17,015 bases of DNA from UBA932 sp031548545 (lineage in GTDB: Bacteria > Bacteroidota > Bacteroidia > Bacteroidales > UBA932). The stretch lies in contig JAVBQY010000010.1 of NCBI GenBank assembly GCA_031548545.1, forward strand, positions 1-17,015, read 5' to 3'. Positions within the stretch are counted from its first letter, which is position 1; each line of letters opens with the position of its first letter. This document shows positions 6,233-13,921 of the stretch, piece after piece. Made by a program: the position numbers and the translations under genes. The notes beneath the pieces are model-generated. The model was not told the origin of the DNA. It saw only the letters and a list, made by a program, of their open reading frames with translations, and ran no database searches.

Positions 6233-7515
6233 CTATTCCACAGATGGCCGCTGTGAGTGATGAGATTAAACGGGATATAGAAGTGGTGGGGCGGGTGCTT
6301 CCTTTCAAAACCAATAATTATGTGCTGGACCAGCTGATTGATTGGGACAATGTGGAGACCGATCCGCTCTTTACATTGAACTTTCCACGCCGCGGGATGT
6401 TAAGCAAGCGCCACTATGATGCAGTGGCGAAACTCCTGGATGAAGGCGCCGGAGATGAAAAGATCGACCGCAAGGTCCAGCAGATCCGTCTGGCGCTCAA
6501 TCCCAATCCGGCAGGGCAGGAGCACAACGTTCCCTACCTTGGCGAAATCAAGCTGAAAGGGCTTCAGCACAAATATCCCGAAACCGTATTGTTCTTTCCC
6601 AGCCAGGGGCAAACCTGCCATGCTTATTGCACCTTCTGTTTTCGCTGGCCCCAATTCTCCGGCATGAGTGAATTGAAGTTTGCGATGAAAGAGACGGACC
6701 TTCTGCTGAAATACCTCCGGGTGCATAGAGAAGTGACCGATATCCTGTTCACCGGCGGCGACCCCATGGTGATGAGTGCACAATTGTTAAAAAGCTATAT
6801 AGAACCCCTGTTGGCGCCGGGCTTTGAGCATATACATTCCATTCGTATCGGCACCAAATCATTGACTTATTGGCCGCACCGCTATTTACATGACCCCGAT
6901 AGCGATGAGCTTATTGCCCTCTTTGAACGGGTAATCCGCTCCGGAAAAAACCTGTCCATACAGGCTCACTTTAATCATCCGCGCGAACTCTCTACCGGAA
7001 CAGTGCAACAGGCCATAGCCCGTATCCGCAGTACCGGGGCGCAGATCCGCGCCCAGTCGCCTTTGCTCCGCCATATCAATGACAAGCCCGAACTCTGGGC
7101 GGCCATGTGGCGCAAATTGGTTGACCTGAATTGCATTCCCTACTACATGTTTGTAGCGCGGGATACCGGTGCGGCTGCCTACTTTGAACTGCCGCTGGAG
7201 AAATGCTGGCAGATTTTCCGCCGGGCCTATCGCCAGGTGAGCGGCCTTTGCCGCACGGTGCGCGGCCCCAGTATGAGCGACCATGCCGGCAAAATACAGC
7301 TCCTTGGTGTGCAGGAGGTGAAAGGGGAAAAGCTCTTTGTGCTGCGTTTTATCCAGGCCCGTAATCCCCAATGGGTGCATATTCCGTTTTTTGCCGCCTA
7401 TGATCCTAAAGCCACCTGGTTCAGCCAACTTAAACCCGCCTTTGGCGAAAAAGAGTTTTTCTTCGACGAGCAACTCCGGCGCTTTTCGGATGGCAAACCC
7501 TTTTTATTTGAGTAA
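6193..7515 (+). CDS. Radical SAM protein of the lysine 2,3-aminomutase (KamA) family, substrate uncertain
   Basis: The product has 440 residues, the family's normal length. The N-terminal L-P-F-K-T-N-N-Y-V region is typical. The iron-sulfur/SAM motif is C142-x3-C146-x2-C149, and G-G-D-P follows near residue 190. Counting against clostridial lysine 2,3-aminomutase (LAM), L-L-R-x-x-N-D aligns, and from its Asp to the PLP lysine is 70 residues in both; this makes K367 the equivalent of LAM K337. R151 matches R134, which binds the substrate carboxylate. The two Asp that hold the lysine side chain (D293, D330) are R323 and S360 here, and the zinc cysteines (C268 and C375-C380) are missing. So it probably is a PLP- and SAM-dependent aminomutase-like enzyme, but not for lysine. 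It has its own promoter; the sulfatase cassette starts 78 bases later. Confidence 0.85.
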   Translation: MAKMITYALHNYHTIPQMAAVSDEIKRDIEVVGRVLPFKTNNYVLDQLIDWDNVETDPLFTLNFPRRGMLSKRHYDAVAKLLDEGAGDEKIDRKVQQIRLALNPNPAGQEHNVPYLGEIKLKGLQHKYPETVLFFPSQGQTCHAYCTFCFRWPQFSGMSELKFAMKETDLLLKYLRVHREVTDILFTGGDPMVMSAQLLKSYIEPLLAPGFEHIHSIRIGTKSLTYWPHRYLHDPDSDELIALFERVIRSGKNLSIQAHFNHPRELSTGTVQQAIARIRSTGAQIRAQSPLLRHINDKPELWAAMWRKLVDLNCIPYYMFVARDTGAAAYFELPLEKCWQIFRRAYRQVSGLCRTVRGPSMSDHAGKIQLLGVQEVKGEKLFVLRFIQARNPQWVHIPFFAAYDPKATWFSQLKPAFGEKEFFFDEQLRRFSDGKPFLFE

Positions 7516-7539
7516 GGTCCTTTGAAGCACTTTATTTAT

Positions 7540-7547
7540 TACCTTTG
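7540..7547 (+). promoter_or_regulatory. Bacteroidota -7 promoter element for the sulfatase-maturation genes
   Basis: TACCTTTG matches TAnnTTTG exactly and lies 46 bases before the ATG at 7594. A TTTG at 7521-7524 is upstream, but the 15-nt spacing is shorter than usual, so the -33 assignment is weak. Confidence 0.6.
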
Positions 7548-7593
7548 TAGACAATGGCACACTTCTTGTTGCTATTTATAAACAATAGTATAT

Positions 7594-8871
7594 ATGAGTA
7601 ACGACAACATACAACAGCAGGGACAACTTTTCCGCGGTAAGCCGATGGTGCGGATGCATGTGATGATCAAAGCTACGGGACCGGTCTGCAACCTTAACTG
7701 TACCTACTGTTATTACCTGAGTAAAGAGGAGCTGCTCTCCACCGGCAGCCACTGGCGGATCTCCGACGAAACGCTGGAAAATTTTATCAAACAATACATC
7801 GGGCAACAGAATGCCCATGAAATCGTATTTTCATGGCAGGGAGGCGAGCCTACCTTGCTGGGCCTGCCTTTCTTCGAGAAAGTGATTGCTTTACAGAAAA
7901 AATACGCTCCGCCTCATGTGCGTTGCGAAAACGACTTACAAACCAACGGCACCCTGCTTAATGAGGAGTGGTGCGCTTTTCTGAAAAAAAATAATTTTCT
8001 GGTAGGCTTAAGTATAGACGGTCCCCGGCACCTGCATGACGCCTACCGGAAATATAAAGACGGCCGCGGATCCTTTGACAAGGTGATGGACGCGGCGCGG
8101 CTTTTGAATAAACACGGCGTACGCTTTGCCACCCTTACGGTGGTCAATAACATAAATGCCAAATACCCCTTGGAGGTTTACCGTTTTCTGCGGGATGAGG
8201 TGAAGAGCAAACAACTGCAATTTATTCCCATTGTAGAACCCAAGAATTTTACTACGGTGGCGCCTCAGCATTGGAGCCTGAACGCCATGCCGGTCGAAGG
8301 TTCTCCGGAGGTCTCCCCACGCCATCCCCATGCCTTTGCCGCAGAATGGTGTGTTGACCCCGATGAGTACGGAGATTTTCTGATTGCCGTCTTCGATGAG
8401 TGGTATAAACAGGATTTCGGGCAAATATACGTGCCTTTCTTTGACAGCGCTGTAGAACAATGGATGGGCCGTCCCTCCCCCCTGTGTATATTTTCCCCTA
8501 TTTGCGGCAAGGGACTGGCCATGGAACATAACGGCGATTTATATGCCTGCGACCATTATGTATATCCCGAATACCACATCGGCAATGTCAATAATGCACG
8601 ACTGGCGGACATGGCCCTCTCACAGCATCAGGAGCGCTTCGGCTACTCCAAGGATTTCACCCTGCCCGTGAAGTGCCGGGATTGTAAATACCTCTTTGCC
8701 TGCTCCGGCGAATGCCCGAAGAACCGTTTTTTAAAAACCAGGCAGGGTGAGCCCGGCCTGAACTACCTGTGCAGCGGCCTGCATAAATATTTCAGCCATA
8801 TAGACCCGCATATCCGTAAAATAGTAGAACATCTGGGTTATATGCTTGATCCCCACCTTCCGCCGCTGTAA
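7594..8871 (+). CDS. Anaerobic sulfatase-maturating enzyme (radical SAM, SPASM domain)
   Basis: The product has 425 residues. It converts the active-site Cys or Ser of a sulfatase to formylglycine in the cytoplasm. The SAM-binding cluster is C32-x3-C36-x2-C39 in C-N-L-N-C-T-Y-C. The C-terminal SPASM region carries the Cys pattern of the two auxiliary clusters: C298, C304 and C319, with the 6- and 15-residue spacings of the Clostridium perfringens enzyme, then C-R-D-C, F-A-C-S-G-E-C and a last Cys. D320 directly follows C319 and matches D277, the proposed catalytic base. The motif G-G-E-P-T-L near residue 86 is the usual SAM-binding turn. The gene is followed 33 bases later by a trigger-factor-like gene, and a sulfatase with a Cys-type motif lies three genes on, its obvious client. 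The family call is firm. Confidence 0.95.
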   Translation: MSNDNIQQQGQLFRGKPMVRMHVMIKATGPVCNLNCTYCYYLSKEELLSTGSHWRISDETLENFIKQYIGQQNAHEIVFSWQGGEPTLLGLPFFEKVIALQKKYAPPHVRCENDLQTNGTLLNEEWCAFLKKNNFLVGLSIDGPRHLHDAYRKYKDGRGSFDKVMDAARLLNKHGVRFATLTVVNNINAKYPLEVYRFLRDEVKSKQLQFIPIVEPKNFTTVAPQHWSLNAMPVEGSPEVSPRHPHAFAAEWCVDPDEYGDFLIAVFDEWYKQDFGQIYVPFFDSAVEQWMGRPSPLCIFSPICGKGLAMEHNGDLYACDHYVYPEYHIGNVNNARLADMALSQHQERFGYSKDFTLPVKCRDCKYLFACSGECPKNRFLKTRQGEPGLNYLCSGLHKYFSHIDPHIRKIVEHLGYMLDPHLPPL

Positions 8872-8904
8872 GAGATAAACAGCTTACCTTAAATCTTTAA
8901 TTAA

Positions 8905-9648
8905 ATGAATATACAAGTCGAGCATATCACCAAAGATGAAGTCAGTATAAGCGTTTCCGTCCCCTGGGAGGCGGTGCGTGAAACCTATGACAAGCTGCTG
9001 CAGCGTTATGCGAAATTCCCCATAAAAGGGTTCCGGAATGCGCCGCCCAATATCATTGCCTCCACCTTTAAAAAACAAATAGACGCAGAGTTGGCTTCGA
9101 CCTGTGCCGGACGGTTGTGCCGGCAGGCCTTACAAAAAGAACAGCTTACCGCCGGGTCGCCCCTCTCCATTACCGCTGTGGAAGTCAATAACGGCCGATC
9201 CTTTGGATTTAAAGCCGGTTTTCTTAAGATGCCGGAATTTGAACTGCCCGATTATTTCCGCCTGCAGCTGAGCGCTACGGATCCGGAAGAAAAAACCACT
9301 GAAATATCCGAAAAGCTCCTGTCCGCTACGGCTATTGAACTCCCGGAGGCCTTTATTACAAATGAATTGCAGTATACGGCCACCACAGCGCCGACGGACG
9401 ATGAACGTAAAATGGCGGCAGACCGGATGAAGCTCCTGCTTATTCTCAAAAAAATAGCCCGGCAGGATATCATTGAGGTTCCGGAAGAGCTCGTGGAACA
9501 ACGCATCGCCGGTATCGCCAGGGAAAATGCAACAACACCGGAACAGGTCCGGGAATACCTGCAGGCCAATGGCGGCTGGTCGCGCCTGCTGGATTTTCTC
9601 CTGGCAGAACAGGTGCTGGATTATATTATGAACAATCAACAACTATAA
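8905..9648 (+). CDS. Trigger-factor-like chaperone lacking the PPIase domain
   Basis: The product has 247 residues. The N-terminal ~115 resemble the ribosome-binding domain of trigger factor, including the signature G-F-R at 42-44 (G-F-R-N-A-P-P), which in true trigger factor contacts ribosomal protein L23. The last ~100 residues resemble the C-terminal helical substrate-binding arms (I-E-V-P-E-E-L-V-E-Q-R-I, then E-Q-V-R-E-Y and L-D-F-L-L). The FKBP-type PPIase domain in between is absent, so the protein is about half the length of a housekeeping trigger factor (around 430-450 residues). It has no signal peptide and should be cytoplasmic. It sits between the anSME gene and the HdeD-like gene (4 bases before the latter), so it probably serves the sulfatase made from the same transcript. 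The client is inference; fold recognition is fairly good. Confidence 0.8.
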   Translation: MNIQVEHITKDEVSISVSVPWEAVRETYDKLLQRYAKFPIKGFRNAPPNIIASTFKKQIDAELASTCAGRLCRQALQKEQLTAGSPLSITAVEVNNGRSFGFKAGFLKMPEFELPDYFRLQLSATDPEEKTTEISEKLLSATAIELPEAFITNELQYTATTAPTDDERKMAADRMKLLLILKKIARQDIIEVPEELVEQRIAGIARENATTPEQVREYLQANGGWSRLLDFLLAEQVLDYIMNNQQL

Positions 9649-9652
9649 GCTA

Positions 9653-10249
9653 ATGAAAACACAACTTTTAAAAGACGTACGAGACGCCGTTAACAACTGG
9701 TGGATGCCACTGGTGATGGGCTTGCTGTTTATACTGATAAGCCTGCTGATATTGCTATACCCTATTGCAAGCTATGCCTCGCTGAGCATTCTTTTCAGTA
9801 TAGGTATTTTTGTAGCCGGGGTCATTGAAATCCTTTTCTACGCCGGCAACCGCCAGGCGCTTTCCGGTTGGTACCTGGCCGGTGGTATTATAGACCTGCT
9901 CCTGGGCTTCATCCTGATCCTCTTCCCCGCCATCCTGATGGCAGTACTGCCTTATATCATGGCGTTCTGGCTGCTCTTCCGCGGCGTATCGGCCATAGGC
10001 TTTGCCATGGATTTGAAGACGTTCAAGCATAGGAACTGGGGTTGGCACCTCTCATTCGGCCTATTGGGTGTTCTTATGGGGTTACTCATGGTTTTTGAAC
10101 CGCTGGTAGGTATCTTTTGGATCGTTTACGCTCTCTCCTTGGCTTTCTTTATCATCGGACTCTTCCGTGTTATCCTGGCCTTTGACCTGCGGTCTATTCA
10201 TAAACATTGTCAGAAGGTAAAAAAAGAGCTAAAAGAGACTGCTGTTTAA
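9653..10249 (+). CDS. HdeD family (DUF308) membrane protein
   Basis: The product has 198 residues with six hydrophobic helices in three pairs: about 19-37, 43-63, 73-91, 94-115, 129-149 and 151-173. It has a basic C-terminal tail (K-K-V-K-K-E-L-K type). Length and repeated helix-pair layout match the HdeD/DUF308 family, linked in E. coli to acid resistance at high cell density; the biochemical activity is unknown. The gene begins 4 bases after the trigger-factor-like gene and is almost surely co-transcribed. In this place it may help the envelope cope with acid or sulfate released by the sulfatase, but that is a guess. Confidence 0.85.
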   Translation: MKTQLLKDVRDAVNNWWMPLVMGLLFILISLLILLYPIASYASLSILFSIGIFVAGVIEILFYAGNRQALSGWYLAGGIIDLLLGFILILFPAILMAVLPYIMAFWLLFRGVSAIGFAMDLKTFKHRNWGWHLSFGLLGVLMGLLMVFEPLVGIFWIVYALSLAFFIIGLFRVILAFDLRSIHKHCQKVKKELKETAV

Positions 10250-10276
10250 TTGATTTTATATAAGCATGTTAGTGTT

Positions 10277-10304
10277 TTTGTGTGCTTTCCGGGCATATGT
10301 TTTG
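10277..10304 (+). promoter_or_regulatory. Possible weak promoter before the sulfatase gene
   Basis: TTTG (10277-10280) and TATGTTTTG (10296-10304) resemble the -33 and -7 elements, with one extra T in the -7 element and a short spacing. The 115-base gap between the HdeD-like and sulfatase genes is large compared with the gaps upstream, which would allow a separate promoter. The match is imperfect. Confidence 0.3.
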
Positions 10305-10364
10305 GCATGAAATTTGCTGAAAAAAAGAGGCGTTTCTGGAAATTACTCACTAAAAAATATTCTC

Positions 10365-11960
10365 ATGAATCTTAATCTAAGCTTGAAAAGTTGTGGCAAG
10401 GCTGCTGCTGTCGGCGCGGTGCTGGCTACAGGGGCCTTAGTCCCACAGGATGCGGCTGCGCAAAGCAAGGCTGCGCAGAAGTCTTCTCAAAAAAGTAAGC
10501 AGCCCAACATCCTGGTGATTTTCGGTGATGACATCGGACAATCAAACATTAGTGCTTACAGCCGCGGTCTGATGGGTTTTACCACCCCTAACATAGACCG
10601 TATCGGTACCGAAGGCGGCGTATTTGTCCAGTATTACGGACAGCAGTCATGTACCGCCGGCCGCGCTGCGTTTATCACCGGACAGAGTCCTTTTCGCACA
10701 GGCCTTACAAAGGTTGGTCTTCCCGGATCTCCGATAGGCTTACAGGCGGAAGATCCTACCATTGCCGAGTTCCTGAAGCCCCTGGGCTACATGTGCGGCC
10801 AGTTTGGTAAGAACCATTTGGGAGACCAGGATAAATACCTGCCCACAGCCCACGGCTTTGATGAATTTTTCGGTAACCTCTATCACCTGAACGCAGAAGA
10901 AGAACCGGAAAACCCCGATTATCCGAAAGATCCCAATTTCAAGAAAAAATTCGGTCCCCGTGGTGTATTGCGCGCTACGGCCGATGGAAAAGTGGAAGAT
11001 ACCGGCCCGCTGACCAAGAAACGCATGGAAACGGTGGATGAAGAGTTCATGGCCGCTGCCAAAGACTTTATCACCCGCCAGGTGAAAGCCGGAAAACCTT
11101 TCTTTACCTGGTTCAACTCTACCCGTATGCATGTGTACACCCATCTGAAAGCTGCCTCGGCCGGTAAGACCGGCGTTGGTCTACAGGCTGACGGTATGGT
11201 AGAACATGACGGACAGGTGGGCGAATTGTTGAAATTGCTGGACGACCTCGGAATAGCCGATAATACCATTGTTGTTTATACCACCGATAACGGCGCTATG
11301 AAGAATCAATGGCCGGACGGCGGTTCTTCTCCTTTCCGCTCAGAAAAAGACACCAACTGGGAAGGCGCTTATCGCGTGCCGGCGCTGATCCGCTGGCCTG
11401 GCGTTGTAAAACCGGGTAGTAATTTTACCGGCTTATTCTCTGCCGAAGACTGGTTGCCTACCCTGGTAGCCGCCGCCGGTGGCGACCAACAGCTGGCTGA
11501 AAGCGCTAAAAAAGGTGTTGCCGCAGGTTCCAAGAACTTTAAGGTGCATCTGGACGGTTATAATCAGGTTTCCTACCTCAAAGGCGAGACCGAAACACTG
11601 CGTCCCGAATTTATTTATTTTGATGATGACGGCAATTTGGTAGCCTATCGTGATAAACAATTTAAATTCGTTTTTGCCGCCCAATATGCTAAAGGTATGG
11701 AAATTTGGCGTCAGCCGATGACGACCTTAAGGGCCCCCCTGATCATAGACCTGTTGACCGATCCTTATGAGTACGCTCCGGACGGATCAAGCAATTACGA
11801 AGACTGGATGCTCCACCGTGCATTTCTGGTGCTGCCGGCCGTTGAAAAAGTAGGCCTTTACCTGTCTACTTATAGAGATTATCCTCCGCGTCAGCGCCCT
11901 GCGTCCTTCTCTATTGATCAGCTGCTTGAAAAGTTGAATGCTACTATTGCGACCAAATAA
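10365..11960 (+). CDS. Secreted arylsulfatase, Cys-type formylglycine enzyme
   Basis: I chose the ATG at 10365 over the TTG at 10314. It gives 531 residues with a good signal peptide (K-S-C-G-K, an Ala/Gly/Val core, and a likely cut after A-A-A before Q-S). The alkaline-phosphatase-superfamily sulfatase fold is clear: metal ligands in G-D-D-I-G (about residue 55), active-site motif S-C-T-A-G-R with C96 as the residue to become formylglycine, G-K-N-H-L-G, T-R-M-H and T-D-N-G-A. The motif has Ala in place of the usual Pro of C-x-P-x-R. This matches a bacterial arylsulfatase branch with S-C-T-A-G-R-A-x-F-I-T-G and a conserved H-L-D-G-Y-N-Q near the C-terminus. The enzyme acts in the periplasm or outside; the natural sulfate ester is unknown. 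anSME, encoded upstream, is its probable activator. A terminator follows. Confidence 0.94.
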   Translation: MNLNLSLKSCGKAAAVGAVLATGALVPQDAAAQSKAAQKSSQKSKQPNILVIFGDDIGQSNISAYSRGLMGFTTPNIDRIGTEGGVFVQYYGQQSCTAGRAAFITGQSPFRTGLTKVGLPGSPIGLQAEDPTIAEFLKPLGYMCGQFGKNHLGDQDKYLPTAHGFDEFFGNLYHLNAEEEPENPDYPKDPNFKKKFGPRGVLRATADGKVEDTGPLTKKRMETVDEEFMAAAKDFITRQVKAGKPFFTWFNSTRMHVYTHLKAASAGKTGVGLQADGMVEHDGQVGELLKLLDDLGIADNTIVVYTTDNGAMKNQWPDGGSSPFRSEKDTNWEGAYRVPALIRWPGVVKPGSNFTGLFSAEDWLPTLVAAAGGDQQLAESAKKGVAAGSKNFKVHLDGYNQVSYLKGETETLRPEFIYFDDDGNLVAYRDKQFKFVFAAQYAKGMEIWRQPMTTLRAPLIIDLLTDPYEYAPDGSSNYEDWMLHRAFLVLPAVEKVGLYLSTYRDYPPRQRPASFSIDQLLEKLNATIATK

Positions 11961-11980
11961 TTACAGTCGATTATACAACG

Positions 11981-12015
11981 ATACAACCGCTCCGGTCTGG
12001 GGCGGTTGTATTTTT
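11981..12015 (+). terminator. Intrinsic terminator between the sulfatase and moxR
   Basis: ATACAACCGC (11981-11990) pairs perfectly with GCGGTTGTAT (12002-12011); the loop is 11 nt and a T run (12011-12015) follows. The moxR ATG is only 13 bases beyond, so no full promoter fits after it. It may act as an attenuator rather than a complete stop. Confidence 0.85.
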
Positions 12016-12028
12016 AAAAAAGATAGCC

Positions 12029-12988
12029 ATGACAGCCCGTGAAGAAATACAAGTCCTTAAAAAACAAGTAGGTGAAAGTATTATAGGACAGGAGGATGTA
12101 GTCTCGAAAATCATAATAGCCCTGCTCACCGATGGCAATGTTCTGCTCGAAGGCCTGCCCGGTTTGGCCAAAACCCGGGCGGTAAAAAGCCTGGCCGCTA
12201 ACCTGGATTGCAAGTTAAGCCGTATACAATTTACGCCCGATCTGCTGCCTTCGGACATTACCGGTACGGAAATTTACCAGCCGCAATCCGAAGAGAAATT
12301 CATTTTCCAACCCGGCCCTATTTTCAGCAATTTGGTGCTGGCCGATGAAATCAACCGGGCGCCGGCAAAAGTGCAGAGCGCTTTGCTTGAAGCCATGGAA
12401 GAGCGGCAGGTGTCCGTTGCCGGTAAAACCTATAAAATGGATCCCCTGTTTATGGTGCTTGCTACCCAGAACCCGGTAGAGCAGGAGGGAACTTACCCTT
12501 TGCCGGAGGCGCAGCTTGACCGCTTTATAATGAAGATAGAAATCGGCTATCCCAATGTGGCCGAAGAGGCCCGGATCGTAAGCCTTGTACGTGAAGAGAA
12601 CAACGGCAATACGGCCCGTGTAACGCCCTTAAACCGGCAGGCTGTTTTTGACGCCCGTAAAGCAATCAATACCGTTAAAGTCAGCGATGCCGCTGAAAAA
12701 TACATGGTGGACCTGGTCTCTGCCACCCGTTATCCCGATAAATTCAACAAAGACCTTGCCCGCTGGATCAGCTATGGCGCCAGTCCCCGCGGTACCATAG
12801 GCCTTGACAAGTGCGCGCGTGCGGTGGCCTGGATGGACGGCCGCGACAACGTAACTCCCGAAGATATAAAATATATTATCCATGACGTCTTGCGCCACCG
12901 CCTGATCCTTTCCTACGAGGCCAATGCGGACCGTGTAAATGCCAATGCCGTCATAGATACCCTCTTAAAAAATGTCGTAGTTCCTTAG
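12029..12988 (+). CDS. moxR: MoxR family AAA+ ATPase
   Basis: The product has 319 residues, the normal length for MoxR proper. Walker A is G-L-P-G-L-A-K-T at 42-49, Walker B is L-V-L-A-D-E-I-N-R at about 102-110, and the family's sensor 1 block (A-T-Q-N-P-V-E-Q-E-G-T-Y-P-L-P-E-A-Q-L-D-R-F) follows near residues 148-169. A C-terminal helical lid ends the protein. MoxR ATPases work with VWA-domain proteins as chaperone-like machines in the cytoplasm. This gene heads a block of DUF58, DUF4381 and two VWA genes with gaps of 4-21 bases, which is the classical MoxR/Bat layout. The start is the only sensible ATG after the terminator. Confidence 0.95.
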   Translation: MTAREEIQVLKKQVGESIIGQEDVVSKIIIALLTDGNVLLEGLPGLAKTRAVKSLAANLDCKLSRIQFTPDLLPSDITGTEIYQPQSEEKFIFQPGPIFSNLVLADEINRAPAKVQSALLEAMEERQVSVAGKTYKMDPLFMVLATQNPVEQEGTYPLPEAQLDRFIMKIEIGYPNVAEEARIVSLVREENNGNTARVTPLNRQAVFDARKAINTVKVSDAAEKYMVDLVSATRYPDKFNKDLARWISYGASPRGTIGLDKCARAVAWMDGRDNVTPEDIKYIIHDVLRHRLILSYEANADRVNANAVIDTLLKNVVVP

Positions 12989-12999
12989 TCTTCTCACCT

Positions 13000-13917
13000 A
13001 TGTCTTTCCCGTTGGAAATAGCAACCACACTCGACGACCTGATGCGTTTTGAGTACCTGGTGTCCGAGGCGCGTCTCCTGCCGGACAAGCCGGTGTACAC
13101 CATGCTGGTGGGTCGCCACGCCGCCAAAATGCGCGGCCGGGGGCTGGACTTTGAGGAAGCGCGGCCTTATGTGCCCGGTGATGATGTGCGCAACATTGAC
13201 TGGCGCGTAACCGCCCGCACGGGCGAAACCTACTCCAAAGTATTTAATGAAGAGCGTGAACGCCCAACCTTCACAATTATAGACCAGAGCGCCGTAATGT
13301 TTTTCGGCTCGCAGCGTTATGTAAAATCCGTAACGGCAGCCCATGTGGCGGCCTTGACGGCTTTTTACACCCTGCAGCGCGGCGACCGTTTCGGAGGGTT
13401 GATTTTCAATGAAGAAGGACATGATTACCTGGCCCCTAAGCGCAGCAAAGCCTTGGTGCAACACTTTCTGCAACTGATTGCAGACCGGAACCAACAACTG
13501 CCGCAGCGGAAAAAAATCACCTCCACTGCCTTGCTTCTGAATGAAATGCTACAACGTACCCGTAGTTCGATTACCCATGATTATGTGGTTACGGTCATTG
13601 CGGATTTTTCATACCTGAATGAAGACGGAAAACGCCATCTTCGCAGCATGGCCTATCATAATGATGTCATCCTGGTACATATTGAAGACCCTATGGATGC
13701 GCAGCTGCCCGATGGCCGCCTGGTCTTGAGTGACGGTGACCGTCAGATCCAGTGGAATAACCACCGGAAAAATTGGGGGGAGAAATATACACAGGCCTAT
13801 GCCGCCTGGAAAACCCGGCTGAAAGAAGAGTTCCGTCATTATAAGATCCCGGTAGTATTCATGGATACGGTGCTGCCGGTAGAAGAACAAATAATCCATA
13901 CACTTACACAACAATAA
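13000..13917 (+). CDS. DUF58 protein of the MoxR/Bat cluster
   Basis: The product has 305 residues and no membrane segment. The DUF58 hallmark is at about residues 46-75: G-R-G-L-D-F-E-E-A-R-P-Y-V-P-G-D-D-V-R, then N-I-D-W-R. After it comes a VWA-like region in which the metal-site D-x-S-x-S is degenerate (D-Q-S-A-V). DUF58 proteins are encoded next to MoxR almost everywhere and are thought to link the ATPase to its VWA partners in the membrane. It starts 11 bases after moxR, and the DUF4381 gene begins 4 bases after its stop. Confidence 0.92.
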   Translation: MSFPLEIATTLDDLMRFEYLVSEARLLPDKPVYTMLVGRHAAKMRGRGLDFEEARPYVPGDDVRNIDWRVTARTGETYSKVFNEERERPTFTIIDQSAVMFFGSQRYVKSVTAAHVAALTAFYTLQRGDRFGGLIFNEEGHDYLAPKRSKALVQHFLQLIADRNQQLPQRKKITSTALLLNEMLQRTRSSITHDYVVTVIADFSYLNEDGKRHLRSMAYHNDVILVHIEDPMDAQLPDGRLVLSDGDRQIQWNNHRKNWGEKYTQAYAAWKTRLKEEFRHYKIPVVFMDTVLPVEEQIIHTLTQQ

Positions 13918-13921
13918 TAAG

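Noticed and set aside
7594..8871. Peptide-modifying SPASM enzyme for a ribosomal peptide
   Set aside because: The Cys spacings and the Asp after the third auxiliary Cys match anSME, a Cys-type sulfatase is near, and no short precursor peptide gene is seen in the 33-base gap downstream or the 78-base gap upstream.
10314..10364. TTG start 51 bases upstream of the sulfatase ATG
   Set aside because: It would put charged residues before the signal peptide, and the ATG at 10365 gives a normal secretion signal.
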